Of a stretch of DNA of 17,305 nt, positions 6,798 to 14,857 are shown piece after piece. A model generated the notes under the pieces. It searched no databases. It was given only the letters and a program-made list of their open reading frames with translations, and was not told the origin of the DNA. The DNA comes from an uncultured Oscillibacter sp. (lineage in GTDB: Bacteria > Bacillota > Clostridia > Oscillospirales > Oscillospiraceae). The stretch spans positions 1 to 17,305 of the forward strand of contig NZ_CAJULS010000038.1 in NCBI RefSeq assembly GCF_910587525.1, written 5' to 3'. The position numbers were made by a program, and so were the translations under genes. Each line of letters begins with the position of its first letter. Within the stretch, counting starts at the first letter, position 1.

Positions 6798-7862
6798 TTA
6801 ACCGTTCTCTCCGCGGCGGAGCTTCTCCGCCTGATCGGCGGTGACCAGCGCGTCGATGAGCTCGTCCAGCGCGCCGTCCATGACGGCGTCGATCTTGTAG
6901 AGCGTCAGACCGATGCGGTGGTCCGTCACCCGGCCCTGGGGGAAGTTGTACGTCCGGATGCGCTCGCTGCGGTCGCCGCTGCCCACCTGACTGCGGCGCT
7001 CGGCGGTATACTCGCTCTCCTGCCGCTCCCGCTCGGCCTCGTACAGCCGGGAGGCCAAAAGGCGCATGGCCTTCTCCCGGTTCTGGAACTGGCTCCGCTC
7101 CTGCTGGCACTCCACCACCGTGCCCGTAGGCCGGTGGATCAGCCGCACGGCGGAGGAGGTCTTGTTCACGTGCTGTCCCCCGGCGCCGGAGGCCCGGTAG
7201 ACCTGCATCTCCACGTCGGCGGCGTCCAGGTGCACGTCCACGGCCTCCATCTCCGGCAGCACCGCCACGGTGGCGGCGCTGGTGTGGACCCGGCCGCCGG
7301 ACTCCGTCTCCGGCACCCGCTGAACCCGGTGGACGCCACTTTCAAATTTCAGCCGGGACCAGGCGCCCCCGCCCTCGATGAGCACGCTGCACTCCTTTAC
7401 GCCTCCCAGCTCCGTCTCGTTCAGGCTGACCACCTCGGTGTGCCAGCCCCGGCTCTGGGCGTACATGGTGTACATCCGCAAAAGCGAAGCGGCAAACAGG
7501 GCGCTCTCCTCGCCGCCGACGCCCCCCCGCAGCTCCATGATGACATTCCGGCTGTCGTTGGGGTCCCTGGGCAGGAGCAGAATTTTCAGCTCCTCTTCCA
7601 GCCGCCGGCACTCCTCCCTAGCGGCGGCCAGCTCCTCCTGGGCCAGATCCCGCAGCTCCGGGTCGTGGAGCAGCGCCTCGGCCCCCTCCTGGGCGGCCGA
7701 GGCGGCCTCCCAGCGGCGAAAGGCCTCCACCACGGGCCCAAGCTCCTTCAGCTCCCGGTTGATGTCCCGCAGGCGCTCCGCGTCGCCGTAGACGGCGGGG
7801 TCCGCCAGCTGGGCCTCCAGATCCTCATGCCGCAGGGCCAGCCCTTTCAGTTTTTTCAGCAT
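6798..7862 (-). CDS. prfA: peptide chain release factor 1
   Basis: It recognises UAA and UAG stop codons and triggers peptide release on the ribosome. The 354-aa length matches RF1. The codon-reading loop has the PxT signature of RF1 (PET at 184-186, in HRVQRVPETESGGR), not the SPF of RF2. The catalytic GGQ is at 228-230 within ASGAGGQHVNKTSSAVR. GGVGGEES at 113-120 is also typical. The ATG at 7862 follows a strong purine-rich GAGGAGAGGAG site. The gene lies between a flavodoxin-fold gene (45 nt upstream) and the Sua5-CoaE fusion (76 nt downstream). prmC, which methylates the GGQ glutamine and often follows prfA, is not in the window. Confidence 0.97.
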   Translation of the reverse strand: MLKKLKGLALRHEDLEAQLADPAVYGDAERLRDINRELKELGPVVEAFRRWEAASAAQEGAEALLHDPELRDLAQEELAAAREECRRLEEELKILLLPRDPNDSRNVIMELRGGVGGEESALFAASLLRMYTMYAQSRGWHTEVVSLNETELGGVKECSVLIEGGGAWSRLKFESGVHRVQRVPETESGGRVHTSAATVAVLPEMEAVDVHLDAADVEMQVYRASGAGGQHVNKTSSAVRLIHRPTGTVVECQQERSQFQNREKAMRLLASRLYEAERERQESEYTAERRSQVGSGDRSERIRTYNFPQGRVTDHRIGLTLYKIDAVMDGALDELIDALVTADQAEKLRRGENG

Positions 7863-7907
7863 CGGCGCACGCTCCTCTCCTCAAAATCTCACAAAGAGGG
7901 AAAGACG

Positions 7908-8405
7908 CTACCACCGGCCCTCCTTCAAAAATTCCTGGGTCTGGCGCAGAAACTCCTCCTGCCAGAACTCGTAGCCCACGGAGCCGACGCGCAATGACGC
8001 CGCCGTCCGGTGGCCGCAGGGGGCGTAGAGATCCATCTGCTGAAAGACGTCCTCGTTCTTATCCTCGCTGCCCCGGGTAATGACGTAGGAGGCATTGCGG
8101 ATATCCCTGCCGTTCTGCTTCAAAAATCCCCGCACCGGGGCGCTGCACCGCCCGGCCCACACCGGCGTGCCCACGATCACCAGCCGGTAGTCCGAAAGGG
8201 GCCACTTGCTCTTGTACTTCACCTTGGGACTGCTGCGCCGCACGGCGTCCAGCCCGCTGCGCAGCCACCCCTTGGCGCCGCTGCGGTCCACGCCGTCCTC
8301 CAGCTCCACCAGCTCCGCGTCCAGAGCCCTGGCGATCTCCTCCATGGCACGTTTGGTATTGCCCGTCCGGGAGTAATACATACATAACACGTTGTTCCAG
8401 GCCAT
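7908..8405 (-). CDS. flavodoxin-like protein
   Basis: A 165-aa protein that opens with an FMN phosphate-binding loop (YYSRTGNTKRA at 10-20) after a short beta strand, as in flavodoxins. A second family element is VIVGTPVWAGRCSAPVRGFL (about 77-96), where WAG contacts the flavin ring and a cysteine follows. It is probably a small cytosolic FMN-binding redox protein. The partner is unknown. AGGAG precedes the ATG at 8405. It sits between the YdcF-like gene (110 nt) and prfA (45 nt), and neither neighbour suggests a specific role. Confidence 0.85.
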   Translation of the reverse strand: MAWNNVLCMYYSRTGNTKRAMEEIARALDAELVELEDGVDRSGAKGWLRSGLDAVRRSSPKVKYKSKWPLSDYRLVIVGTPVWAGRCSAPVRGFLKQNGRDIRNASYVITRGSEDKNEDVFQQMDLYAPCGHRTAASLRVGSVGYEFWQEEFLRQTQEFLKEGRW

Positions 8406-8440
8406 GCTCGTTCTCCTAATCTATGCAATCTGCAAAAGTT

Positions 8441-8454
8441 CGGTCAGCGGACCG
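8441..8454 (-). terminator. weak hairpin between the ydcF-like and flavodoxin genes
   Basis: Read on the minus strand, CGGTC and GACCG pair around CGCT, and AACTTTTGC follows. A second 5-bp hairpin (GCGGC/GCCGC, 8467-8481) lies just before it. The stems are short and the T-run is only four, so this is at best a partial terminator in the 110-nt gap. Confidence 0.25.
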
Positions 8455-8515
8455 CCGTATCCTCAAGCGGCAAACGGCCGCCGGGGGCGGTATTGTTGAA
8501 TTTCGCCGCAAATGT

Positions 8516-9277
8516 CTACCAGTCGAAAAGGGCCGTCTTCACCACCGCGAAGGCCTCCCGGACGTAGTAGTTGGCTGTGAGCCACCACCAGGGCAGCTCC
8601 GCCGGGACGTCTACGATGTGAAGGCCCTGCCGCTGGGCGATCAGGTGGGCGCGGAAGCAGTGGAAGTCGTTGGTCACCACGGCGATCACCGCCGTCTGTG
8701 TGTCAATCCCGTAATCCTCCAGAATCTCTTTGGAAAACCGGAAGTTCTCCGCCGTGCTGGTGGAGCGGTCCTCCAGAAGATAGCGGGCGTTCCGCGATTC
8801 GCTGTTGGTCCACAGCGCCCGGCGCATGGCCTCCGCCTCCGTGACAGCCTCCCCGGGGCCCTGGCCGCCGGAGAGCACCACCGGCACATCCGGGTGCTTC
8901 TCCAGATAGTCCGCCGACGCCCGGATGCGGCTCCACAGCGCCGCCGAGGGCGTCTCGCCGTTGACCCCGGCCCCCAGGACGATGACCGCATCCACGGGGA
9001 CGGCGGAGTTGTCCGCCTCCCCCCGAAAGACCACGACGGTCTCAATGGAGACCAGCAGGACCAGCACCAGGGCCGTACCGGCGAGGAAGAGGCGGTAGAG
9101 CCAGAGGGCGGGGCGGCAGGTCTTTGCCCAGCGGCGCAGCAGGAGGCCGGTGACCCACAGGGCGGCGGCCCCCAAAAACAGAAAGCCGGTGAAGCGCATC
9201 CCGTTGGGAATCACAACGAGGGCAAGGCCCAGGAGGAGCAGGAGCGCGATGAGAATCGATTGTGTTTTTTTCTTCAT
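8516..9277 (-). CDS. YdcF/ElyC-type membrane protein (DUF218)
   Basis: A 253-aa protein with three predicted N-terminal membrane segments (about 7-24, 28-47, 62-83) and a DUF218 domain (about 95-253). Family motifs are visible: VIVLGAGVNG at 98-107, VVLSGGQGPGE at 133-143 followed by TEAEAM, EDRSTSTAEN at 169-178 and VVTNDFHCFRA at 200-210. Relatives such as ElyC and SanA affect cell envelope integrity in E. coli, but the chemistry is not established; an envelope role here is inference. The ATG at 9277 has only a weak site (AGAAG) upstream, and a 238-nt repeat-bearing gap separates it from the ABC-F gene, so it may have its own promoter. Confidence 0.85.
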   Translation of the reverse strand: MKKKTQSILIALLLLLGLALVVIPNGMRFTGFLFLGAAALWVTGLLLRRWAKTCRPALWLYRLFLAGTALVLVLLVSIETVVVFRGEADNSAVPVDAVIVLGAGVNGETPSAALWSRIRASADYLEKHPDVPVVLSGGQGPGEAVTEAEAMRRALWTNSESRNARYLLEDRSTSTAENFRFSKEILEDYGIDTQTAVIAVVTNDFHCFRAHLIAQRQGLHIVDVPAELPWWWLTANYYVREAFAVVKTALFDW

Positions 9278-9515
9278 GGTTCTTCTATTTACAGTCTCTC
9301 TATCGTCTTTTGTCGGTTCTTTCTATTTTGATGCTCCGGGAGAGGCACCGGCTTTGCCCCGCCTCTCCCCGATGGTACTGGGGCTCTGCCCCTGGAACCC
9401 CGCCGCGTGGGGAAAGGAGGAAGGAACAGAGCGGACAGAGCTTTCTCCGCAGGAGGAAGCGCAGCAGAGCGGCGTTTCTTCCGGCGATGAAAAGGTGGAC
9501 GAAACTTTTAACGCT
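9278..9515 (-). other. 238-nt gene-free gap downstream of the ABC-F gene
   Basis: It holds the second copy of the degenerate repeat (9398-9489). It also holds two hairpins: GGGAGAGGC (9338-9346) with GCCTCTCCC (9361-9369), and GGGGC-TCT-GCCCC (9380-9392). On the minus strand no T-run follows these stems. The last about 55 nt before the ydcF-like start are AT-rich, but I could not find boxes at good spacing. Confidence 0.5.
9398..9489 (-). repeat. degenerate dispersed repeat, copy 2
   Basis: The partner of 108-220. Block 1 (9409-9432) differs from 139-162 at two of 24 bases, and block 2 (9474-9487) differs from 205-218 at one of 14. CCCC (9398-9401) pairs with GGGG (9409-9412), as the corresponding bases do in copy 1. 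It lies directly after the ABC-F stop codon in the orientation of that gene, as copy 1 lies after lysC. Confidence 0.55.
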
Positions 9516-11417
9516 TTACTCCCCGGCCTCTTCGCTGAGCTGCTCCCACTTCTCATACAGTGCATCCAGCTCCGCCTGGGCCGTCTCCCGCTCCGCCGTC
9601 AGCGCCGTCAGCTTCTCATAGTCGCAGGCGGCGGCCTCCATGTCCCGCTCCAGGGCGGCGATCTCCTCCTCCGCCCTGGCGATATCCCGCTCGCAGATGG
9701 TCAGCTGCCGCCGGGCGTTCTGCTGGGCCCGGTTGCCCCGGACGGGGCGCTCCGCCGCCTTTTTCTCCGGCGCGGGCTTTACGGGCTCCGCCCGCTCCGC
9801 CTCCTCCCGTGCCTTCTCCTGGCGGTACTGGGCAAAGCCCATGGGGTAATCCGTGATGGTCCCCTCCGCCAGCTCCCAGATGCGGGTGGCGAAGCGGTTG
9901 ATGAAGTACCGGTCGTGGCTGACGAACAGCAGCGTCCCGTCATAAGCCTCCACCGCCTCCTCAATCCACTCCCGGGAGGCGATGTCCAGGTGGTTGGTGG
10001 GCTCGTCCAGAATCAGAAAGTTGATCTCGCCGTCCATCAGCATACACAGCCGCAGGCGGCTCTGCTCCCCGCCGGAGAGCACGGACACCGGCTTGAACAC
10101 GTCCTCCCCCTGGAACTCATAGGCCGCCAGCCGGTTCCGGGCGGACTGGGCCGAGAGGCCCCGCTTGGCCGCCATCATGTTCTCCACCAGGTTCCAGTCC
10201 GGATGGTCGAAATGAATGATCTGGGGCAGGTAGGCCAGCTTCACCTGGGGGCCTGTCCGGATGCGCCCACCGTCCGGGTACAGCTCCCCCACGATCATCT
10301 TAATCAAGGTGGACTTTCCGGTGCCGTTGTCGCCGATGAGGGCGATGCGCTCGCCCCCCTCCACCTTTAATGTGATGCCCTCAAAGAGGCGCTTGTCCCC
10401 GTAGGCCTTGGCAAGGCCCCGGATGCCCAGCACCTCGTCGCCGTGGAACTCCGCGGCGGTGAAGCGGGCGTCCATCTTTTTGGCCTTTGTGGGCTTTGCC
10501 GTGGTGCGCATCCGCTCGATGCGCCGCTCGATGTTGACGGCCCGGCGGTAGGTCTTGTCCATGCCCATGAAGGCCCAGAGGCGCAGCTGCTCCGCCGCTT
10601 TCTCCAGTTGCTGGATCTTGGCCTGCTCTTTCTGGTACTGCTTCATGCGCTCCTGGTAGCGGCGCTCTTTTTCCACGGCGTAGAAGCTGTAGTTCCCGCT
10701 GTAAAACTCCGCCTTACCCTCCTGAATCTCAATGACCCGGGTCACCACCCGGTCCAGGAAGTACCGGTCGTGGGAGATGGCCACCACGGTGCCCCGGAAC
10801 CCCCGGATATACTCCTCCAACCACTCCGTGGCGTGGAGGTCCAGGTGGTTGGTGGGCTCGTCCAGCAGCAGAATATCCGTGTCCTCCAGAATCAGGCGGC
10901 CCAGGTTCACCCGGGTCTTCTCCCCGCCGGAGAGACTGTCAAAGAGCTGGCTCCGCATCTCCGGGGAGATGGAGAGGCCGTTGGCGATCTTGTTCACGGC
11001 CACGTCCGTGTCGTAGCCGCCGAAGACCTCAAACCGCTCGCTCAGGGCCCCGTACCGCCGCAGCAGCGCCGGGTCCGTCTCCCCCGCTGCCATCCGCGCC
11101 GTCAGGGTCTCCATCTCCTCCGCCAGCTTCGTAAGCCGTCCGAAGGCGGAGCGCAGCACGTCCTCCACGGTGTGGCCCGGGGGGTAAACCGGGATCTGGG
11201 AGATGAGGCCCACCCGGCGGCCCTGGCCCAGGGCGACCTGGCCCTCGTCATAGTCCAGCTCCCCGGTCAATATCTTAAAGAGGGTGGTCTTGCCCGCGCC
11301 GTTTTTACCCAGCAGGCCCACCCGCTCCCCTTGGTCAATCTGGAAGGTCAGGCCGTCCAGAACATTGTGCCCCACCTCAAAGGACTTGACCAGGGAGTTC
11401 ACTTGTATCTCAATCAT
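9516..11417 (-). CDS. ABC-F family ATPase
   Basis: A 633-aa protein with two ABC domains and no membrane segments, so a soluble ribosome-associated ABC-F protein rather than a transporter. Domain 1 has Walker A GLLGKNGAGKTT at 34-45, signature LSGGEKTR at 162-169 and LLLDEPTNHLD at 183-193. Domain 2 has IGDNGTGKST at 361-370, LSGGEQSR at 447-454 and LILDEPTNHLD at 468-478. The linker (about 240-320) is charged and helical as in the P-site tRNA interaction motif. The C-terminus (about 535-633) is a Lys/Glu-rich tail ending in a coiled coil, as in Uup/YdiF-type members. The ATG at 11417 overlaps the murF end by 8 nt, implying coupling. The housekeeping context argues against dedicated antibiotic resistance. 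Confidence 0.95.
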   Translation of the reverse strand: MIEIQVNSLVKSFEVGHNVLDGLTFQIDQGERVGLLGKNGAGKTTLFKILTGELDYDEGQVALGQGRRVGLISQIPVYPPGHTVEDVLRSAFGRLTKLAEEMETLTARMAAGETDPALLRRYGALSERFEVFGGYDTDVAVNKIANGLSISPEMRSQLFDSLSGGEKTRVNLGRLILEDTDILLLDEPTNHLDLHATEWLEEYIRGFRGTVVAISHDRYFLDRVVTRVIEIQEGKAEFYSGNYSFYAVEKERRYQERMKQYQKEQAKIQQLEKAAEQLRLWAFMGMDKTYRRAVNIERRIERMRTTAKPTKAKKMDARFTAAEFHGDEVLGIRGLAKAYGDKRLFEGITLKVEGGERIALIGDNGTGKSTLIKMIVGELYPDGGRIRTGPQVKLAYLPQIIHFDHPDWNLVENMMAAKRGLSAQSARNRLAAYEFQGEDVFKPVSVLSGGEQSRLRLCMLMDGEINFLILDEPTNHLDIASREWIEEAVEAYDGTLLFVSHDRYFINRFATRIWELAEGTITDYPMGFAQYRQEKAREEAERAEPVKPAPEKKAAERPVRGNRAQQNARRQLTICERDIARAEEEIAALERDMEAAACDYEKLTALTAERETAQAELDALYEKWEQLSEEAGE

Positions 11418-12783
11418 AAGCCTCTTTCAACTGCTCCACCAGCCACTCAAAGTGCATGGCGTGGGACGCCTTCACCAGCACGGCCGTGTCCGGCCCCAGC
11501 TGCTCCAGCAGCTCCGGCAGAGCCTCCTCTTTTGTGGAAAAGTGCAGAACGGTTCCTCCGCTCTCCGCGGCGCCGTCGGCGATGCGGACAGCCTTCCCGC
11601 CGATGGCGATCATGAAGTCCATCCCCAGCATGGCCGCCAGGGCGCCCACGTTGTAGTGGGCCTGATCCGTCAGGCTCCCCAGCTCCCCCATGTCCCCCAG
11701 CACGGCCACCTTCCGGCCGCACTCGGTCTTTGCCAGCACCTCCAGCGCCGCCGTGACGGACTGGGGGTTTGCGTTGTAGCAGTCGTCCAGGATCAGCCGC
11801 CTGTCCGGCAGGCGCACCACCTGCATCCGGGACCCGGCGGGCTCGTAGCCCCCCACGCCCCTGATGATCTCCTCCCGGCTCAGGCCCAGCTCCTCGGCCA
11901 CAGCCACCGCCATGGAGGCGGAGTAGGCCATGTGCTCTCCCGGGGCGGGGATGGACAGGCGGTAGACGTCCTTTTCTGTGGTCACAGTGCAGGTGATGCC
12001 CTCCACGCCGTGGTCAATGAGCTCCGTGATCCGGGCCTGACAGTGCTCTGACTGGCCGCAGCGCACGGTGCGGAAGGAGGTCTGAACCGTGTCCAGCAGG
12101 GCGTCGTCCCCGTTGAGGACCAGCAGCCCCCCCGGCTTCAGATTCTCCAATATCTCGCACTTAGCCTGAAGAATTCCCTCCCGGCTCCCCAGAAACTCCA
12201 CGTGGGCGTCTCCGATGTTGGAGATAACGGCGATATCCGGCCGCACCATCTCCCCCAGGTAGCGGATCTCCCCGAAGTGGTTCATACCCGTCTCAATCAC
12301 CGCCGCCTGGTGCTCCGGGGCAAGGCCCAGCAGCGTCAGGGGCGTGCCGATGTCGTTGTTAAAGTTCCCCGGCGTCTTGTAGACCCGCAGACGGGCCCCC
12401 AGCACCGCGGAGATCATCTCCTTGGTGGTGGTCTTCCCCACGCTGCCTGTGATCTGAACGAAGGGGATGGGGAACTTGTCCCGGCAGGCCGATGCCAAGG
12501 CCCGCAGGGCCAGGCGCGTGTCCGGCACCTCAATATAGAACTTGTCGGGCCGCAGCGCCGCCGGCAATCGGGCGCAGATGCACCCTGCCGCGCCGGAGGC
12601 CAGGGCCCCCTCTATAAAATCGTGCCCGTCAAACTTCTCCCCCACCCAGGGCAGGAAGAGACAGCCCGGCTGGATCTTTCTGCTGTCCGTAGACACAGCG
12701 GAGACAGCGGGCGCGTCCGCCCGGGGATTTCTCCACACGCCTCCCACGGCGGCGGCGATCTCCTGAACAGTCATGGGCTGCAT
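11410..12783 (-). CDS. murF: UDP-MurNAc-tripeptide:D-alanyl-D-alanine ligase
   Basis: It adds D-Ala-D-Ala to UDP-MurNAc-tripeptide with ATP, the last cytoplasmic step of the peptidoglycan nucleotide precursor. In 457 aa the three Mur ligase domains are visible: an N-terminal domain with STDSRKIQPG at 31-40, a central domain with P-loop ITGSVGKTTTKEM at 111-123, TPGNFNNDIGTPLT at 137-150, IETGMNHFGEI at 163-173 and SNIGDAHVEFLGS at 188-200, and a C-terminal domain with DDCYNANPQSV. The ATG at 12783 has GAGGAG about 11 nt upstream. A second in-frame ATG nine bases later is less well placed. It starts four bases after the ddl stop codon and overlaps the ABC-F start, so the three are translationally linked. 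Confidence 0.97.
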   Translation of the reverse strand: MQPMTVQEIAAAVGGVWRNPRADAPAVSAVSTDSRKIQPGCLFLPWVGEKFDGHDFIEGALASGAAGCICARLPAALRPDKFYIEVPDTRLALRALASACRDKFPIPFVQITGSVGKTTTKEMISAVLGARLRVYKTPGNFNNDIGTPLTLLGLAPEHQAAVIETGMNHFGEIRYLGEMVRPDIAVISNIGDAHVEFLGSREGILQAKCEILENLKPGGLLVLNGDDALLDTVQTSFRTVRCGQSEHCQARITELIDHGVEGITCTVTTEKDVYRLSIPAPGEHMAYSASMAVAVAEELGLSREEIIRGVGGYEPAGSRMQVVRLPDRRLILDDCYNANPQSVTAALEVLAKTECGRKVAVLGDMGELGSLTDQAHYNVGALAAMLGMDFMIAIGGKAVRIADGAAESGGTVLHFSTKEEALPELLEQLGPDTAVLVKASHAMHFEWLVEQLKEAYD

Positions 12784-12787
12784 AGGC

Positions 12788-13849
12788 TCAATCTCTCCTC
12801 TTCAAGTGGTAGGACCGCTGCACGATCTCCTCGCACAGGTCGGGGTAGGCAATCCCCACAGCCTTTGCCGCCTTTGGAATCAGGCTGCCCGGAGTCATCC
12901 CCGGCAGGGAGTTCACCTCCAGGCACCAAGCCCGTCCCTGGCCGTCCAGAATAAAGTCGGCCCGGGAGTAGACCTCCAGCCCCAGGGCCCTATGTACCTT
13001 CAGCGCCTGCGTCTGCACCAGCGCCGCCTCTTCCGCGGTGATGGGGGCGGGACAGAGCTCCCGGGCGCCCCCGGCCTGGTACTTGGCGGCGTAGTCAAAG
13101 TCCTTTTCCGCCGGCAGAATCTCAATAGGGGGCAGGGCCCGGTCTCCCAGGATAGGCACCGTCAGCTCCCGGCCGCGGATCCGCTCCTCCCACAGCACCT
13201 GGCCGCCGAACTGCCGCACCTGCACCAGCGCCTGCCGCAGCGCCTCCCGGCTCTCCGGCAGGAACACGCCCAGGGAGGACCCGCCGGTGGTGGCCTTGAT
13301 CACGCAGGGCATGGGCAGCTCCTCCGCAAGCCCCGGCGCCTCCTCCGCCGTATACGCCAGCAGACGCCACTCCGGCGTGAGAATTCCGGCGGAGGCCATC
13401 ATCCGCTTGGCCGCCGCCTTGTCCATGGCGATGCCGGATGCCAGATAGCCGGACCCGGTGTACGGCACGCCCAGAAGATCCAGGGCGGCCTGGATGCGGC
13501 CGTCCTCCCCGTCCTGGCCGTGAAGGCCCAGAAACACCATGTCCGCCAGCCGGCACAGCTCCAACACGTGGGGCCCGATGCGGCTGGGACTCTGGTCCCC
13601 CCGGCTCCGCCGGACGGCCTCCAAATCCGGGGCCGTGGGGTCGATCCGCGCGTCGGGGCACAGGCCGTCCGCCGCATCAAAGAGGCTCTCCGGGTCCTCC
13701 GGCAGCGCCTCCAGCCCCAGAAACATATCTGCAAAAATGGCCCGGTGGCCCCTCTCCCGCAGGGCCCGGCATACGCCGCACCCCGTCACCAGGGAGACCG
13801 CCCGCTCGGCGGAAAGGCCCCCGGCCAGCACAACGATCTTCACCGTCAC
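12788..13849 (-). CDS. ddl: D-alanine--D-alanine ligase
   Basis: It joins two D-Ala molecules with ATP, giving the substrate for the next gene, murF. The 353-aa protein shows ATP-grasp and Ddl motifs: VVLAGGLSAERAVSL at 6-20, GLHGQDGEDGRIQ at 108-120, PYTGSGYLASGIAMDK at 129-144, KATTGGSSLGV at 185-195, SRADF at 295-299 and EVNSLPGMTPGSLIPKAA at 311-328. The YAAKY loop at 253-257 carries the tyrosine typical of D-Ala-D-Ala rather than D-Ala-D-Lac ligases. The start is GTG at 13849, with AAAGGATGA immediately upstream; a second in-frame GTG six bases later is possible. It is the first gene of the long minus-strand run and has a promoter-like sequence upstream. Confidence 0.96.
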   Translation of the reverse strand: MTVKIVVLAGGLSAERAVSLVTGCGVCRALRERGHRAIFADMFLGLEALPEDPESLFDAADGLCPDARIDPTAPDLEAVRRSRGDQSPSRIGPHVLELCRLADMVFLGLHGQDGEDGRIQAALDLLGVPYTGSGYLASGIAMDKAAAKRMMASAGILTPEWRLLAYTAEEAPGLAEELPMPCVIKATTGGSSLGVFLPESREALRQALVQVRQFGGQVLWEERIRGRELTVPILGDRALPPIEILPAEKDFDYAAKYQAGGARELCPAPITAEEAALVQTQALKVHRALGLEVYSRADFILDGQGRAWCLEVNSLPGMTPGSLIPKAAKAVGIAYPDLCEEIVQRSYHLKRRD

Positions 13850-13894
13850 TCATCCTTTCAATCCGGAGCAGACAGCTCCACACATAACAATACT

Positions 13895-13922
13895 ATTATA
13901 ATCCCATCCAGTTTAACACAAA
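13895..13922 (-). promoter_or_regulatory. predicted promoter for ddl-murF
   Basis: On the minus strand TTTGTG (13922-13917), 16 nt, then a perfect TATAAT (13900-13895). The predicted start near 13888 gives a leader of about 39 nt to the GTG. The -35 is weak. The AT-rich core ATTATAAT also reads as a -10 on the plus strand, but no suitable -35 is placed for it. Confidence 0.45.
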
Positions 13923-14027
13923 CATCCGGGGAATACAACCATAAAAATGCCGCCTTTTCCGGTCGGTCCGGTCACAGGCGTACAAGTCTTTTGGAAAAAG
14001 AAGACGGGAAACTGTCAGTTTTGTCTA

Positions 14028-14056
14028 TTGCAGGACGGCGGGAAATCCGGTACAAT
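14028..14056 (+). promoter_or_regulatory. predicted sigma-A promoter of the GntR-pur operon
   Basis: TTGCAG (14028-14033), exactly 17 nt, then TACAAT (14051-14056). The -35 matches TTGACA at four of six positions and the -10 matches TATAAT at five of six. The predicted start at about 14063 lies inside the first operator-like repeat. The leader to the GntR ATG is about 45 nt. Confidence 0.65.
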
Positions 14057-14088
14057 AGGTATGACCTTTCAAGAGGGTATTACCTATT
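14054..14088 (+). promoter_or_regulatory. paired GntR-type operators
   Basis: Two copies of GGTATNACC, each itself palindromic (GGT-N3-ACC), lie at 14058-14066 and 14076-14084, 18 bp apart. The whole is framed by perfect inverted 8-mers AATAGGTA (14054-14061) and TACCTATT (14081-14088). The first overlaps the predicted transcription start and the second lies in the early leader. HutC-subfamily GntR regulators typically bind GT-rich palindromes of this form. The likely binder is the regulator encoded 20 nt downstream, giving autorepression and control of the pur genes behind it. Confidence 0.65.
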
Positions 14089-14107
14089 TTACATCGAGGT
14101 GAGCGGA

Positions 14108-14833
14108 ATGAGCACCCAGCCGACCCAGAACAGAACCATCCGCACCCAGCTGCTGTCCGATATGCGCAGCGGGATCTACGCCGCCTGCGAACGTCTGCCC
14201 CGGGAGAGCGTCCTGGCGGAGACCCTGGGCATCAGCCGCACCCAGCTGCGGGACATCCTGGCCTCCCTGGAGCGGGAGGGCTTCATCACCCGCCGGCACG
14301 GCGTGGGCACCATCATCAACCGTCATGTGCTGAACGTCCACACCCGCATGGACATTGAGGTGGAGTTCCTGGACATGATCCGCCGCAACGGCCACAGGGC
14401 GGAGGTAGCCTACGTCCGGGTGTCCAACGGCGAGGCGGACGCAAAAATTGCCGCCCAGCTCCGCATCGGCGAGGGCGCGCCCATCCTCCGGGTAACCCGG
14501 CTGTGCACCGCCGACGGCGTCCCCGCCATCTACTGCGAGGACGTGGTGGACAAGTCCCTGGTGCAGGCGGAATACACGGAGAGCGACCTCAAGCAGCCCA
14601 TCTTCCACTTTCTCCAGGAGTTCTGCGGCGTATACCCCTATCTGGACCTGGCGGACATCCGGGCCGTGGCGGCGGACGCCGCCCTGGCGGAGATCTTCCG
14701 GATTCCCGTGGGAACACCCCTGCTGAACATGGACGAGGTGGACTACGACATCGACGGCAACCCGGTGTTCTGCTCCATGGAGTACTTCGCAGACGGGTAT
14801 TTCCGCCACGCGGTCATGCGGAAGAAGCTGTGA
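14108..14833 (+). CDS. GntR family regulator with UTRA ligand domain (HutC subfamily)
   Basis: A 241-aa one-component regulator. The N-terminal winged helix-turn-helix (about 8-73) shows LPRESVLAETLGISRTQLRD at 30-49 and FITRRHGVGTII at 59-70. The UTRA effector domain (about 85-238) shows GAPILRVTRL at 123-132, ADGVPAIYCED at 135-145, GTPLLNMDEV at 202-211 and NPVFCSMEYF at 218-227. The reading frame is open far upstream, antisense to ddl. I chose the ATG at 14108 because GAGGTG lies 6 nt before it and the protein then starts at the DNA-binding domain. purE follows after 24 nt with no terminator, so the regulator is probably co-transcribed with purine genes. The ligand is unknown; a purine-pathway metabolite is the natural guess from context. 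Confidence 0.9.
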   Translation: MSTQPTQNRTIRTQLLSDMRSGIYAACERLPRESVLAETLGISRTQLRDILASLEREGFITRRHGVGTIINRHVLNVHTRMDIEVEFLDMIRRNGHRAEVAYVRVSNGEADAKIAAQLRIGEGAPILRVTRLCTADGVPAIYCEDVVDKSLVQAEYTESDLKQPIFHFLQEFCGVYPYLDLADIRAVAADAALAEIFRIPVGTPLLNMDEVDYDIDGNPVFCSMEYFADGYFRHAVMRKKL

Positions 14834-14857
14834 CCACCAAAAAGGAGGCGTATTGTA

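Noticed and set aside
9516..11417. ABC-F gene as an antibiotic resistance determinant
   Set aside because: Length, the C-terminal coiled coil and tight coupling to murF fit housekeeping Uup/YdiF-type members. Nothing suggests recent transfer.
12788..13849. D-Ala-D-Lac (Van-type) ligase
   Set aside because: The omega-loop region reads FDYAAKY with the tyrosine typical of D-Ala-D-Ala ligases, and no van genes are nearby.
12773..14107. N-terminal extension of the GntR regulator frame upstream of 14108
   Set aside because: The frame is open by chance opposite ddl. The DNA-binding domain begins right after the ATG at 14108, which has its own ribosome binding site and a promoter just upstream.
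14834..14857. Possible purine riboswitch or terminator between the regulator and purE
   Set aside because: The gap is 24 nt and contains only the ribosome binding site; there is no space for an aptamer.
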